Shown here piece after piece: positions 45,290 to 53,533 of a stretch of DNA of 56,911 nt; the first letter of the stretch is position 1, and each line of letters opens with the position of its first letter. The translations under genes and the position numbers were made by a program. A model generated the notes under the pieces. That model had not been told where the DNA came from. It worked only from the letters and a program-made list of their open reading frames with translations, and did no database searches. This DNA is from Clostridium algidicarnis DSM 15099. GTDB taxonomy: Bacteria; Bacillota; Clostridia; Clostridiales; Clostridiaceae. The stretch covers positions 1 through 56,911 of the forward strand of contig NZ_PTIS01000018.1 of the NCBI RefSeq assembly GCF_002934235.1, given 5' to 3'.

Positions 45290-45585
45290 CAATCCAAGAT
45301 ACCCTAATAAAACAACTGAATCGTTAAATATATCAATGCTTCTATATGCATTCCTAGTTTTTCAAATCCATATTCTAAGATTGCATTACAGCCTTCTGTG
45401 GCATAGCCCTTTCCATAGAATAAAGGATTAAAAATATATCCTAGATCCCATGTTAAAAAGTGCTATGGTTCAGCCCTATTAAAATATATATATGTCCTAT
45501 AACTTTTCTACTATCCTTTAACTCAACAGCCCAAAAAGTATCTCCTTTTGAAAAAAACTTTGTATAACTACCTTTTTATAAATAA
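45290..45585 (-). pseudogene. Decayed RimJ/RimL-type GNAT acetyltransferase
   Basis: Frames broken by several stops and shifts still show DTFWAVELKDSRKVIGHIY (about 45500-45555), then TWDLGYIFNPLFYGKGYATE and GCNAILEYGFEKLGMHRS, the acetyl-CoA loop region of the Acetyltransf_3 group. Ends are uncertain. It lies between the Wadjet operon and an intact GNAT gene. Confidence 0.6.
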
Positions 45586-45586
45586 T

Positions 45587-46441
45587 TTATAATTTTAAAA
45601 CCATTTCATATTGATCAACAATATACTCAAATCCTAATACCAATAAGAAATCTTTCGTAGATTTAGATTGATGGTCTACATTAAGAACGCCAATCTTATG
45701 TGATTCTGTATTTTTTAGCAAATCCGTAACGATACTTCTTGCAATGCCTTTACTCCTATAATTCTTATTTACTGCTATTTGTGGAATATCTCCTGTTTTC
45801 TTATCAATAATTCCATATCCAACAATGATATCGTCAAAACGTACAATGGAATATATGAATGTATCTGGTGCAGCATTGATTGAATCAATAGCATTTTGCC
45901 AGGATGGTTTGAAATCCCAAAATCCTATTAAATGTTTCCAATTAGTTGAATCAAAATTACCAACATGTTCAACTCTGTAGGTTGCCATAGGGTTGTATTT
46001 ATTCTTATCTAGCTGAAAGCATGCTAAATTTCTTATAATCTCAAAACCTTGTTTTTTGTAAAGTTGAACTGCTGATGTATTGGTTTGAATTACTTCAAGT
46101 AAATATTGCTCTACTTCTTTTTCTTTAAGCACCTCTTTGATATTTAAAAGCATATTACTTGTTATACCTTGTTTTCTATACTCTCCTAAAACACCTGTAC
46201 CTGTGTCATAAACAGTTAGTTTCCCATTCCAGTTTCTAAATCCATTTAAAACAAACCCCACTAACATATTATTTTTAAATGCACCTATAGAAATTTCTGA
46301 AACATAGCCTCTCCTTTGAAGCATTTGCTGAAACTTCCAAAATGGCAAATCCATTTTAACTTGATAATCAGAAAATGCACTTAAGAATGCTTCATGTAAT
46401 ATTTCAATTTTTGTATTTTCAAGTGTTTTATAATCAAACAT
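45587..46441 (-). CDS. Tandem-domain GNAT N-acetyltransferase
   Basis: 284 residues with two GNAT lobes. The first (about 1-140) has GVLGEYRKQGITSNMLLNIK, NTSAVQLYKKQGFEI. The second (about 145-284) has YGIIDKKTGDIPQIAVNKNY, RSKGIARSIV and STKDFLLVLGFEYIVDQYEM. The substrate is unknown. AGGGGGAG precedes the start. It is downstream of the DUF1287 gene on the same strand with a 141-base gap, so probably a separate unit. Confidence 0.87.
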   Translation of the reverse strand: MFDYKTLENTKIEILHEAFLSAFSDYQVKMDLPFWKFQQMLQRRGYVSEISIGAFKNNMLVGFVLNGFRNWNGKLTVYDTGTGVLGEYRKQGITSNMLLNIKEVLKEKEVEQYLLEVIQTNTSAVQLYKKQGFEIIRNLACFQLDKNKYNPMATYRVEHVGNFDSTNWKHLIGFWDFKPSWQNAIDSINAAPDTFIYSIVRFDDIIVGYGIIDKKTGDIPQIAVNKNYRSKGIARSIVTDLLKNTESHKIGVLNVDHQSKSTKDFLLVLGFEYIVDQYEMVLKL

Positions 46442-46582
46442 AATTATCTCCCCCTACGTCATTTACTTTTGAATACCTGCACCCTTACATTAATCTTTTA
46501 ATAATTCATTGTAATTTTCTTTATTTCTAGCTGTACAGATACCTCTAAATAAAGTTACCAGAACTTTTATTATTGTACCATA

Positions 46583-47257
46583 TTATTCAAATCTATAGTG
46601 TCCTGTAATAGATAAGCTCTTAGAATAGCTTATTAATGCATCTTCTTCTCTTTTAGGCTGTGCTGCATTATGAATGATGTATGATACGCCTTCACTATTT
46701 CGTTTATCTGATACAATGGCAATATGAGAATAATCTTCCCCAAATATAACAATATCCCCTGGTTGCCACTGACTTATTTCATAAGGATCTAAGCTATATG
46801 AAGCAGCATTATTATCAAAGTAAACCTTTAAATTAGGTACTCTTCTAAAGTCAATATTCTTTTCTGCCTTTCCCCCTACCCTTGGATACATCAATAAGTT
46901 ATTATTTATATCTTCATCTACCATATCTTTAAGCGAATATCCAGCATTTTCAAAAGCTCGCCATATAACATCTGTGCAAACTCCCTCATTTTCTGGAGGA
47001 TAGCCACCGTCATAATAAACACTTTTATACACTGGTTTATTCAGTGCATCCTTTCTAGCGCCTAACAAAATGTCAGTATAATCGTCTATACCATTATCGT
47101 TATAATCATTTTTGCTTTTTATAATTTCAATGCCAAAGTCCTTTGCTGTATAAGCTTTTTTAGGAATCAAGTTCCAATAGGATAAAGTAACATAACATCC
47201 TACTAGAATAGCTATTATACCCATAAAAATCAGTAGCTTTTTTCCCTTTCTTTTCAT
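46583..47257 (-). CDS. DUF1287-family secreted or membrane-anchored protein
   Basis: 224 residues from the ATG at 47257, 5 bases after GGGGGA. An N-terminal hydrophobic segment (LLIFMGIIAILVGCYVTLSY) anchors or exports it. The DUF1287 domain has the hallmark YPPENEGVCTDVIWRAFENA, QWQPGDIVIF and SHIAIVSDKR. The conserved Cys and later His recall NlpC/P60-type cysteine peptidases, so a wall-peptide or amidase role is possible but unproven. Confidence 0.85.
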   Translation of the reverse strand: MKRKGKKLLIFMGIIAILVGCYVTLSYWNLIPKKAYTAKDFGIEIIKSKNDYNDNGIDDYTDILLGARKDALNKPVYKSVYYDGGYPPENEGVCTDVIWRAFENAGYSLKDMVDEDINNNLLMYPRVGGKAEKNIDFRRVPNLKVYFDNNAASYSLDPYEISQWQPGDIVIFGEDYSHIAIVSDKRNSEGVSYIIHNAAQPKREEDALISYSKSLSITGHYRFE

Positions 47258-47369
47258 GTTATTCCCCCTATTATAATTCATTACATCATATTTACTACGT
47301 ATTCAAAAGTCATATTGTTTAATTTTCCCTGTAATTTTTTTAAAATTAACTTAAATAGAACTTTCAAAC

Positions 47370-47416
47370 AAAAAAAACAGTGCAATAAAAAATAGTTTTC
47401 ATTGCACTGTTTTTTA
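47370..47416 (-). terminator. Terminator after bioY
   Basis: AAAACAGTGCAAT and ATTGCACTGTTTT, 13-bp stem, T-run on both strands, 45 bases downstream of the bioY stop. Confidence 0.88.
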
Positions 47417-47459
47417 GATTATATCTTCTTTTGAAAATATTTTAAGTTCTTTTAATAAT

Positions 47460-48011
47460 TTACCTATTTATTTTTCTTATTACTGGAACAATTTTCACAC
47501 CTAAGATAGCCACAATAACAGATTTTATAATATCTCCTGGAATAAATACTAAGAATCCAATTTTCATGGCTTTAGTGAATGTCATGGTAATTTTCAATAC
47601 ATTATTAAGTATAATATACATATAAGGTACACCTATAATATATATTACTACAACACCTAATATTGAAGCTAAAAATATTCTTAAAAATGATGGTTTTTCA
47701 CTTTTTCTTACTATCTTACCTATAATATATGAGGCAAAAACAAAACCTATAAGATAGCCAAATGTTGGATTGAAGATATAAGAAGGCCCTCCTCCTGATG
47801 TGAATATAGGAATTCCAAAAAGTCCAATAATTATATATAACAATTGGGATAAAGAACCTAAAAATGATCCTAAAAGCACACCAGCAAGTGCTGTAAATAA
47901 ATACTGAAGCGTAATAGGTGCAGGTCCTATAGGTATTTTTATGAATGCCCCAACTGCTGTAAGTACAGTAAATAATGCTACCAAAATCATATCTTTTGTT
48001 TTAATTTTCAT
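47460..48011 (-). CDS. bioY: Biotin transporter BioY
   Basis: 183 residues, six predicted helices. The S-component signature of ECF-type transporters for biotin is clear: KIPIGPAPITLQYLFTALAG, GPSYIFNPTFGYLIGFVFAS and VYIIGVPYMYIIL. It binds biotin in the membrane and works with a shared energy-coupling module encoded elsewhere. GGAGG precedes the start, and a promoter with an inverted repeat lies just upstream. Confidence 0.95.
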   Translation of the reverse strand: MKIKTKDMILVALFTVLTAVGAFIKIPIGPAPITLQYLFTALAGVLLGSFLGSLSQLLYIIIGLFGIPIFTSGGGPSYIFNPTFGYLIGFVFASYIIGKIVRKSEKPSFLRIFLASILGVVVIYIIGVPYMYIILNNVLKITMTFTKAMKIGFLVFIPGDIIKSVIVAILGVKIVPVIRKINR

Positions 48012-48049
48012 TAGATCGCCTCCAAAATTATCTACAAATAAAGATCTAT

Positions 48050-48078
48050 ATTATATGATTCACACTAATACTGTGTAA
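48050..48078 (-). promoter_or_regulatory. Sigma-A promoter of bioY with overlapping inverted repeat
   Basis: On the minus strand -35 TTACAC (48073-48078) and -10 TATAAT (48050-48055) with a 17-base spacer. An imperfect inverted repeat (GATTACACAG...GTGTGAATC) covers the -35 and half the spacer, a likely biotin-repressor (BirA) or other operator. Confidence 0.65.
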
Positions 48079-48079
48079 T

Positions 48080-48733
48080 CTAATATAAATATCCAACAAC
48101 TATTAAAACTTGTGCTAAAACATAAGTTAGCATAATATATAGGTTTCCATTCTTGAATTTGCCTTTAAAAGTATCAAATGCTAACATAGTATCTGAACAT
48201 AAAAAGAGTAATGAGCCTATAAATGGTAAGAGAAACGATATATTTATATCCATAACCCAAATACGTGCTAAACTAGTAAAGCTCATTAAAATAATAATGA
48301 TCATATAAATAAAAACAGGTATCTTCATATCTCCAAGATAATTTATTAGTTTTTTCATTATAATTGCGGCAACTATACCATATATAATAAGCATTAAATA
48401 AAACCATATAGGGATGTCCTTTACAAAAGATATACTTTGTTTAAAAAGTAGAACATAAGAAATGTGTCCTATCAAAAAAGCAATTAATCCAAATATAAAA
48501 TTATTTTTCCTATCTGGCCATAGTAAAAAAACATCGCCAATAAAACCAAATGCTAATGCAATTATAATGAACTTATTAATATTCTCTGCACCTATTACAT
48601 AAAAAGTTGCCAATAGTGGCATTAAAAATGGTTTAGTATAGCAGCGCCCCTTTTTATTTTCATTCTTAGTAAAAATCATATGCATAACAAAAATCAATAG
48701 AAATATTCCGCCTATTATTACCTTGTATATCAT
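48080..48733 (-). CDS. YhhN-family lysoplasmalogenase-like membrane protein
   Basis: 217 residues, seven to eight helices. The family pattern is KKGRCYTKPFLMPLLATFYV, ALAFGFIGDVFLLWP, GLIAFLIGHISYVLLF and GSLLFLCSDTMLAF. YhhN/TMEM86 members hydrolyse the vinyl ether of lysoplasmalogens; clostridia make plasmalogens, so the activity is plausible. AGGAGG precedes the start. The end abuts the bioY promoter. Confidence 0.88.
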   Translation of the reverse strand: MIYKVIIGGIFLLIFVMHMIFTKNENKKGRCYTKPFLMPLLATFYVIGAENINKFIIIALAFGFIGDVFLLWPDRKNNFIFGLIAFLIGHISYVLLFKQSISFVKDIPIWFYLMLIIYGIVAAIIMKKLINYLGDMKIPVFIYMIIIILMSFTSLARIWVMDINISFLLPFIGSLLFLCSDTMLAFDTFKGKFKNGNLYIMLTYVLAQVLIVVGYLY

Positions 48734-48773
48734 AAGATCCTCCTTATATTAAATTTCTATTTAAAGACTCACT

Positions 48774-49466
48774 TCAAAAATTTATATAATTGCCAATTAC
48801 ATATAATGTCCATATATGAACTGGATAGAATATATAAAAGAAATATTTAGCCTTTCTTCCCCTTTCACCATTATACATAAGTATAAATGGAAGTGAAAAT
48901 ACCATCATCCATTGATAATTTTGTACAAATAAGCTTTCATAAATGCTATTTGCTGGATTTGTTAATATTAAAAGCGAACATAAAATATACCAAAAACACA
49001 TTTTAGTTTTATTTTCCCTATTAAAATAAAATATAAGTGTCATGGCAGTAGTAAGAATTGATCCTTCTGCAAAAAGGGTAAGAAAAAATGAAATACCAAT
49101 ACTTAGGTTCGCTAATCCTTTATTATTTGCTTCCTTCTTCCATTCAATAGATGAAAGTAACATTAAGTTTAATGCCATAGAGATTAATATATTATTTGTG
49201 ATTTTTATTGGTCTATTAAATATATACATCAATATAGATGAGCCTATTAACATTATTATTCCACTAATAGCCAGTCTTTTTATATAACCTTTCTTACTTC
49301 TTGTATGAAAAAATCCTTCAACTAGTAAATAAAAAAACACCGGTGCCGCAATTCTACCTATATAATGAAACCATAAGGGTGTTCCTTGAATGAACTCTGC
49401 AACATGGTCAATAAACATTGCTATTCCCATTATTATTTTTAGCTGAAAACTATTAAATTTCTTCAT
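48774..49466 (-). CDS. TraX-family membrane protein
   Basis: 230 residues, seven to eight helices. FQLKIIMGIAMFIDHVAEFI, FHYIGRIAAPVFFYLLVEGF and FYIFYPVHIWTLYVIG are the TraX marks. TraX acetylates pilin in F-like plasmids; chromosomal firmicute relatives are of unknown role and belong to the wider acyltransferase-3-like group. 40 bases upstream of the YhhN gene on the same strand, so perhaps cotranscribed. Confidence 0.85.
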   Translation of the reverse strand: MKKFNSFQLKIIMGIAMFIDHVAEFIQGTPLWFHYIGRIAAPVFFYLLVEGFFHTRSKKGYIKRLAISGIIMLIGSSILMYIFNRPIKITNNILISMALNLMLLSSIEWKKEANNKGLANLSIGISFFLTLFAEGSILTTAMTLIFYFNRENKTKMCFWYILCSLLILTNPANSIYESLFVQNYQWMMVFSLPFILMYNGERGRKAKYFFYIFYPVHIWTLYVIGNYINF

Positions 49467-49636
49467 TATTAATATCCTTCCGAATCTTAAATTTAATTAT
49501 CATCAATTATTCTTCTTATACTATTCTCAAAAATATAATTCTATAACGTATTTGGTTTCAATATATGCTTAATATATAATTCTACAAGATATTCCCTTTT
49601 CCTTCTTATGAGCATTTAATTATCTATCTGCTTCTA

Positions 49637-49958
49637 CTAGATGACTCTTGAAGTTTCTTTTTTTATTTCTTTTAGTGCCTTTTTTGAACCTCTCTCAATA
49701 TCTTTTTCTAACTTTCTTTCCTTATAGCTTATGAATAACTGATTTAAATCATAACCCTCTGGATAAAGTTCACTTGCCTTTAATTCTAGTTTTATTCTTT
49801 TATAGTTAACCTCAATAAATTCCTTATTGTATAGTATAGTCACATTATTTAATCTATCTCTTTCTTTATATACAATGGCTGATTCATTATTTTCTAAAAG
49901 AATAATTTTATCACCTACAGAGTATTCATAAAAATCTTCCTTTTGCTTTTTATTACAT
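49637..49958 (-). pseudogene. C-terminal fragment of a MutS-family (MutS2-like) protein
   Basis: The open frame runs from 49958 to 49637: KKQKEDFYEYSVGDKIILLE, then NNESAIVYKERDRLNNVTIL, ELYPEGYDLNQLF and SYKERKLEKDIERGS. It resembles the C-terminal tail of MutS domain V proteins that lack the mismatch-binding domain (ELYPEDYD...ENRK type). There is no usable start except an internal ATG at 49843 without ribosome site, and no ATPase domain. It is cut off exactly where a 134-bp MITE-like element begins. Family assignment is tentative. Confidence 0.45.
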
Positions 49959-50092
49959 TACAAGTCTACGAAATCTTGATAGATTTCTATTTTTATATAA
50001 TAAAAAAAGCTATGGATACTTCCACAGCTTAAAATTCAACAATTAATAAAGGTAGTTTTATTACCCCTTTAAAGTAAATTCGTGGACTTGTA
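49959..50092. mobile_element. 134-bp MITE-like element with TA flanks
   Basis: The ends are inverted: TACAAGTCTACGAAAT (49959-49974) and, read on the minus strand, TACAAGTCCACGAATT (50077-50092) match at 14 of 16. TA at both outer ends fits the TA target duplication of IS630/Tc1-mariner elements. It has no coding frame, so it would depend on a transposase elsewhere. It interrupts the region upstream of the MutS-family fragment. Confidence 0.55.
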
Positions 50093-50173
50093 TCTTTAAT
50101 AGTACAAATTAACTATTTTAGATACTAAACACTCACAAAAATACCTCTCTCTTCTTGAAATCTATCTTAATCC

Positions 50174-50203
50174 AATATACATTAAATTTAATCTAATTGT
50201 CAA
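50174..50203 (-). promoter_or_regulatory. Orphan promoter upstream of the MITE-like element
   Basis: On the minus strand -35 TTGACA (50198-50203) and -10 TATATT (50174-50179), 18-base spacer. AGAGAGAGG and GTG AGT GTT TAG follow, an initiation region that stops after three codons. It is consistent with the lost start of the interrupted gene. 50093-50306 holds nothing else I can name. Confidence 0.5.
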
Positions 50204-50306
50204 TGTTATTATCCATATTTACACTAACCTTTGTAAATATACGATTTTTGTTATCGTAAATTTTAATTATAAAAACTCAAATCACTTTAAATTTACTTAA
50301 ATTCTA

Positions 50307-50498
50307 CTACTTATTATTCAAATTCACATTTAACCAATTCGGGCCATTCCTATCTTTCCAAATTATTTCTCCATTGTTAACAACCATTTCATCAGTGTTT
50401 ATTCTTTTCTCATCTATATTTTCATTATAATAAATAGATTTATATATAGAAGTTTTTCCTGCTCCATTAACCCCTGCAAATATAGTGTAATTTTTCAT
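50307..50498 (-). CDS. Truncated zeta-toxin-like P-loop kinase
   Basis: 63 residues. IFAGVNGAGKTSIYKSIYY carries the Walker A motif (GVNGAGKT) and RINTDEMV the start of the substrate region of the zeta-toxin/predicted kinase family, whose members are usually 180-250 residues. The frame ends after NGPNWLNVNLNNK, so the catalytic body and lid are missing. It starts one base after the stop of the small upstream gene, the arrangement of a bicistronic pair. It should be inactive. Confidence 0.7.
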   Translation of the reverse strand: MKNYTIFAGVNGAGKTSIYKSIYYNENIDEKRINTDEMVVNNGEIIWKDRNGPNWLNVNLNNK

Positions 50499-50499
50499 A

Positions 50500-50664
50500 T
50501 TACTTACCTATAACTTTCATTTGTTCTCGTTGTAATATCATGTTGCATAAATTCGCATAAAATTCTTGTTCTTCTTTGGTTTTTGAGCTTTGAAGTAATT
50601 TCATAATATCATTATAAGAATATCTTGTGAAAATATCATATAAATTAATATCCTTATTTTCCAT
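50500..50664 (-). CDS. Small protein preceding the zeta-like kinase
   Basis: 54 residues: MENKDINLYDIFTRYSYNDI, then MKLLQSSKTKEEQEFYANLC and NMILQREQMKVIGK. Helical, no membrane segment, with a perfect AGGAGGTG 6 bases before the ATG. Its position suggests an antitoxin or partner of the kinase, which remains though the kinase is truncated. I do not recognise a named family. Confidence 0.6.
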   Translation of the reverse strand: MENKDINLYDIFTRYSYNDIMKLLQSSKTKEEQEFYANLCNMILQREQMKVIGK

Positions 50665-50886
50665 ATAATGCACCTCCTAAAAGAAAGTTATTTATGTAAT
50701 ATTATATACCAAATTCATCAACTAATAAACCTACTCTCTTTTAAATCGCCTATTTATTTTGGTTTTCCACAGATACGCTTCATCTCTTATTATTTAATTC
50801 TGTTACCTTTTCTATTGAAAGTCCCATTTCTTTCACTTAATACACATAGAACTTAATTACAAAGAGAAAAACACCCATTAACATAC

Positions 50887-51675
50887 CTACCTAGACTCAC
50901 CAAATAAGCTTTGAATCTCCACATCTGTAAGGGATCTATACTGGCCTTTTTCTAATGATTCATCTAACATGAGTCCCCCAATTGAAACCCTCTTTAAGTA
51001 TACCACATAGCAGCCGACTGACTTTAACATACGCTTTACTTGATGCTTACGACCTTCCTTTATAGTAAGATATCCTGAAACAACGGGCTGGTTATAATGA
51101 TCTGAGTCTATATTTTGTAAATCTTTATTAGGCATTTCATGTTTAAATTCTTTGTACATTCCGGATTTTTGGACTTCTATTTTTGCAGGTTTCGTTAGTA
51201 TTTCACCTTTTCCTATGTATATCCCTTGTTCTAATTGCCTCATATCTTCCTCATCTAAAAATCCCAAGGCCCAAAAAAAGTAGGTTTTTTCAATATGTTT
51301 TTCTGGATACATTAGTTGGTGTTCAAATTCGCCATCATTAGTCATTAGAAGCAATCCTTCTGTATCCTTGTCCAATCTTCCAACATGAAATACTCCATCC
51401 ATGTTCACGTCATGAAAAAAATCAAATACAGTTTTGTTAACTGTATCTTTTCTTGCAGTAACATATCCAGTAGGTTTATTAAACATATAATATACCTTTC
51501 CAGTATAATGAACTACTTTATCTAGATATTCTATAACATCAGAACTTTCTTTAATTTCCATTGCAGGCTTTGTTATCACCTCTTTGTTTACTTTTACCCT
51601 GCCCTCTTTTATATAAGTCCTAACATTTTTCCTTCTTCCAAGGGATGATTGTGCTAGAAATTTATCTAATCTCAT
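50887..51675 (-). CDS. RsuA/RluB-family rRNA pseudouridine synthase
   Basis: 262 residues. An S4 RNA-binding domain (MRLDKFLAQSSLGRRKNVRT to about residue 60) precedes the catalytic domain with VFHVGRLDKDTEGLLLMTND (catalytic D in GRLDKDT). EKTYFFWALG and YLTIKEGRKHQVKRMLKSVG follow. It isomerises a uridine in rRNA; RsuA (16S) is closest in pattern, but RluB/RluE-type targets cannot be excluded. Confidence 0.92.
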   Translation of the reverse strand: MRLDKFLAQSSLGRRKNVRTYIKEGRVKVNKEVITKPAMEIKESSDVIEYLDKVVHYTGKVYYMFNKPTGYVTARKDTVNKTVFDFFHDVNMDGVFHVGRLDKDTEGLLLMTNDGEFEHQLMYPEKHIEKTYFFWALGFLDEEDMRQLEQGIYIGKGEILTKPAKIEVQKSGMYKEFKHEMPNKDLQNIDSDHYNQPVVSGYLTIKEGRKHQVKRMLKSVGCYVVYLKRVSIGGLMLDESLEKGQYRSLTDVEIQSLFGESR

Positions 51676-51759
51676 ATCTTATCACTTCTCTTTCATTTGG
51701 CAATGATTTTTTGGTAGCTAGATCATCGTAGATTTTTATTTTGAATATACAAACTACCT

Positions 51760-51805
51760 AAAAAAGAGCAACAGCTTTTTACTTGCGATTGCTCTAATTT
51801 TTTTA
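51760..51805. terminator. Terminator between rsuA-like gene region and repeat copy C
   Basis: AGAGCAA and TTGCTCT enclose a 17-base loop, with T-runs on both strands. On the minus strand it lies downstream of trmB and repeat copy C, so it ends that transcript before the pseudouridine synthase gene. The rest of 51676-51910 shows no feature. Confidence 0.65.
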
Positions 51806-51910
51806 TCTTGCATTGATTAATATCATAATTATTATATATTCAAATGTTTTAATAGCCTTTTATAATTAATATTTAAATCTTTAAGCATAGTCATAGATTT
51901 AAATATTAAT

Positions 51911-52058
51911 TTATCCGATGGCTACCATCCATAACACCCCTATCCTCTTCAAATTGGGCGATGACGGCTGCTACGCCCTTGGATAAGTTCTTCTAAGACT
52001 CAGATGGAGAGATGTATTCCTTATAAGCAAACTCACCTGAGTCTAAGAATCACTTGAT
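51911..52058 (-). repeat. Structured ~147-nt interspersed repeat, copy C
   Basis: Same element as copies A and B, minus strand, 148 bases. It begins two bases after the trmB stop codon, so it forms the 3' untranslated region of trmB. The first hairpin is kept apart from one missing G. In the central hairpin the paired GGGG/CCCC of the other copies reads GGGC/GCCC, which keeps pairing. Confidence 0.85.
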
Positions 52059-52060
52059 CT

Positions 52061-52702
52061 CTACTTAAGCTTAGCCCTCAAAAACATTATCTTCATTCCC
52101 TTACTTCGGAATTTCTCTTCGTATTCTGTCATGATGTTTTCTTTGAAGTCTGAATTATGAAGATCGTAGGTATGGTAAAGCAATTCAAATCCACTTTCCT
52201 TGAAGTACTCTTGTGAATCATCAAACAATTCTTTATCATCACTTTTAAACCAAATCTCACTTTCAGGTTGTAAAAAGGTTTTGTATCTTTCTAGAAACCT
52301 TGAGTGGGTAAGCCTTCTTTTGTTATGGCTTAATTTAGGCCATGGATTACAAAAGTTTATGTATATTCTATCTATCTCATTTTTATCAAATACCTCTTCT
52401 ATAAATGCAATTTCTAAAGGGATTAGTCTTATATTATCTACTTCCCTTTCTACTTCATTTACTTTTCTTAGGGCATAAACCAAAACTTCATCTTTTAAGT
52501 CTATTCCAATAAAGTTTATATCTTTATTAGCCTGTGCCTGTGTACTTATAAATCTACCCTTTCCACAGCCAAGTTCTAGATAAATAGGATTACTATTATT
52601 AAATTCCTCTTTCCACTTGCCTTTTAATAGGCTTGGTTCTGTTACTACTTCTTTACTTTGTTCCAGTTCTGGTCTAGCCCACCATTTCTTTCTAAGTCTC
52701 AT
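52061..52702 (-). CDS. trmB: tRNA (guanosine-46-N7)-methyltransferase
   Basis: 213 residues. SAM-dependent methyltransferase making m7G46 in tRNA. Motifs: [15 protein letters not shown] (SAM loop), [38 protein letters not shown] (the NF/SDPWPKxRHxKRR signature) and [16 protein letters not shown] near the end. AGGAGG precedes the start. A ~147-nt structured repeat follows the stop. Confidence 0.96.
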   Translation of the reverse strand: MRLRKKWWARPELEQSKEVVTEPSLLKGKWKEEFNNSNPIYLELGCGKGRFISTQAQANKDINFIGIDLKDEVLVYALRKVNEVEREVDNIRLIPLEIAFIEEVFDKNEIDRIYINFCNPWPKLSHNKRRLTHSRFLERYKTFLQPESEIWFKSDDKELFDDSQEYFKESGFELLYHTYDLHNSDFKENIMTEYEEKFRSKGMKIMFLRAKLK

Positions 52703-52865
52703 TTTTCCTCCTTGTAATAGTGCATATAAACCTTTTTAATACAACATACTTTCATATTAAAAAGCTTTTGCATCCGTAAAATTATGTGTGTTTATTTTAA
52801 ATTTCTAATATTAAAACATAACTTATGTGTATTTAAATTCAAAAATCCACCCTAGCTTATTAAAC

Positions 52866-53516
52866 TTACATCCCCGTAAGTTTAAATGAAACATTTATAA
52901 GACCTTGAGCTAAAGCGTGTGCAGGATTTCCCACTAGATATGAAGATAGTGGTGATACTATAAATATAATTAATATGATATTTTGGTATCTATTTATAGT
53001 TTCTGAATATTTATTAAATTCTTTAGGAAATATATCTCTTAAAATATGAAATCCATCAAATCCAGGTATTGGCATAAGATTCAAGAAAAATAACATACAA
53101 TTAATTGTTAGGATAGGTTTAATAATTGCTATTAATACACTTACAAGCCTTCCCCCCACATAAAACTTACTCATAAATATAACTAATGAAAGTACTAAAG
53201 CACTAAATACAGCTAAAAATAAGTTTGCCAAAGGCCCTGCAAGGGATACCTTTAAATCATCTTTATATCTATTTTTAAATGCATAAGGATTTACCTGTAC
53301 AGGCTTTGCCCAGCCAAAACCTAGAAGTAGAATCATTAAAAATCCTACTGGATCAACATGAGCTATAGGATTTAGGGTTAATCTACCCTGAAACCTAGGT
53401 GTTTTATCCCCTAATCTATCTGCAACTAAAGCATGAGCATATTCATGTAAGGTAAAACCTAATAAAATTGCAGGTATACTTAAAATAATACCTAAAATAT
53501 CAAAATTTCGTAACAT
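52866..53516 (-). CDS. Site-2 protease family (M50) membrane metalloprotease
   Basis: 216 residues, about five helices. The zinc motif HEYAH (H24, E25, H28) sits in the first helix, and the second ligand site is NLMPIPGFDG near residue 146. FQGRLTLNPIAHVDPVGFLM is also a family mark. It cleaves membrane proteins within the bilayer; related to SpoIVFB but lacking CBS domains. AGGAGG precedes the start. Last gene of a three-gene unit with the two genes upstream (gaps 17 and 29 bases). Confidence 0.92.
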   Translation of the reverse strand: MLRNFDILGIILSIPAILLGFTLHEYAHALVADRLGDKTPRFQGRLTLNPIAHVDPVGFLMILLLGFGWAKPVQVNPYAFKNRYKDDLKVSLAGPLANLFLAVFSALVLSLVIFMSKFYVGGRLVSVLIAIIKPILTINCMLFFLNLMPIPGFDGFHILRDIFPKEFNKYSETINRYQNIILIIFIVSPLSSYLVGNPAHALAQGLINVSFKLTGM

Positions 53517-53533
53517 AGTTGTCCTCCTAAAAA

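Noticed and set aside
9765-52058. The three ~147-nt repeats as parts of a CRISPR array
   Set aside because: They are tens of kilobases apart, far too long for CRISPR repeats, and no cas gene is present.
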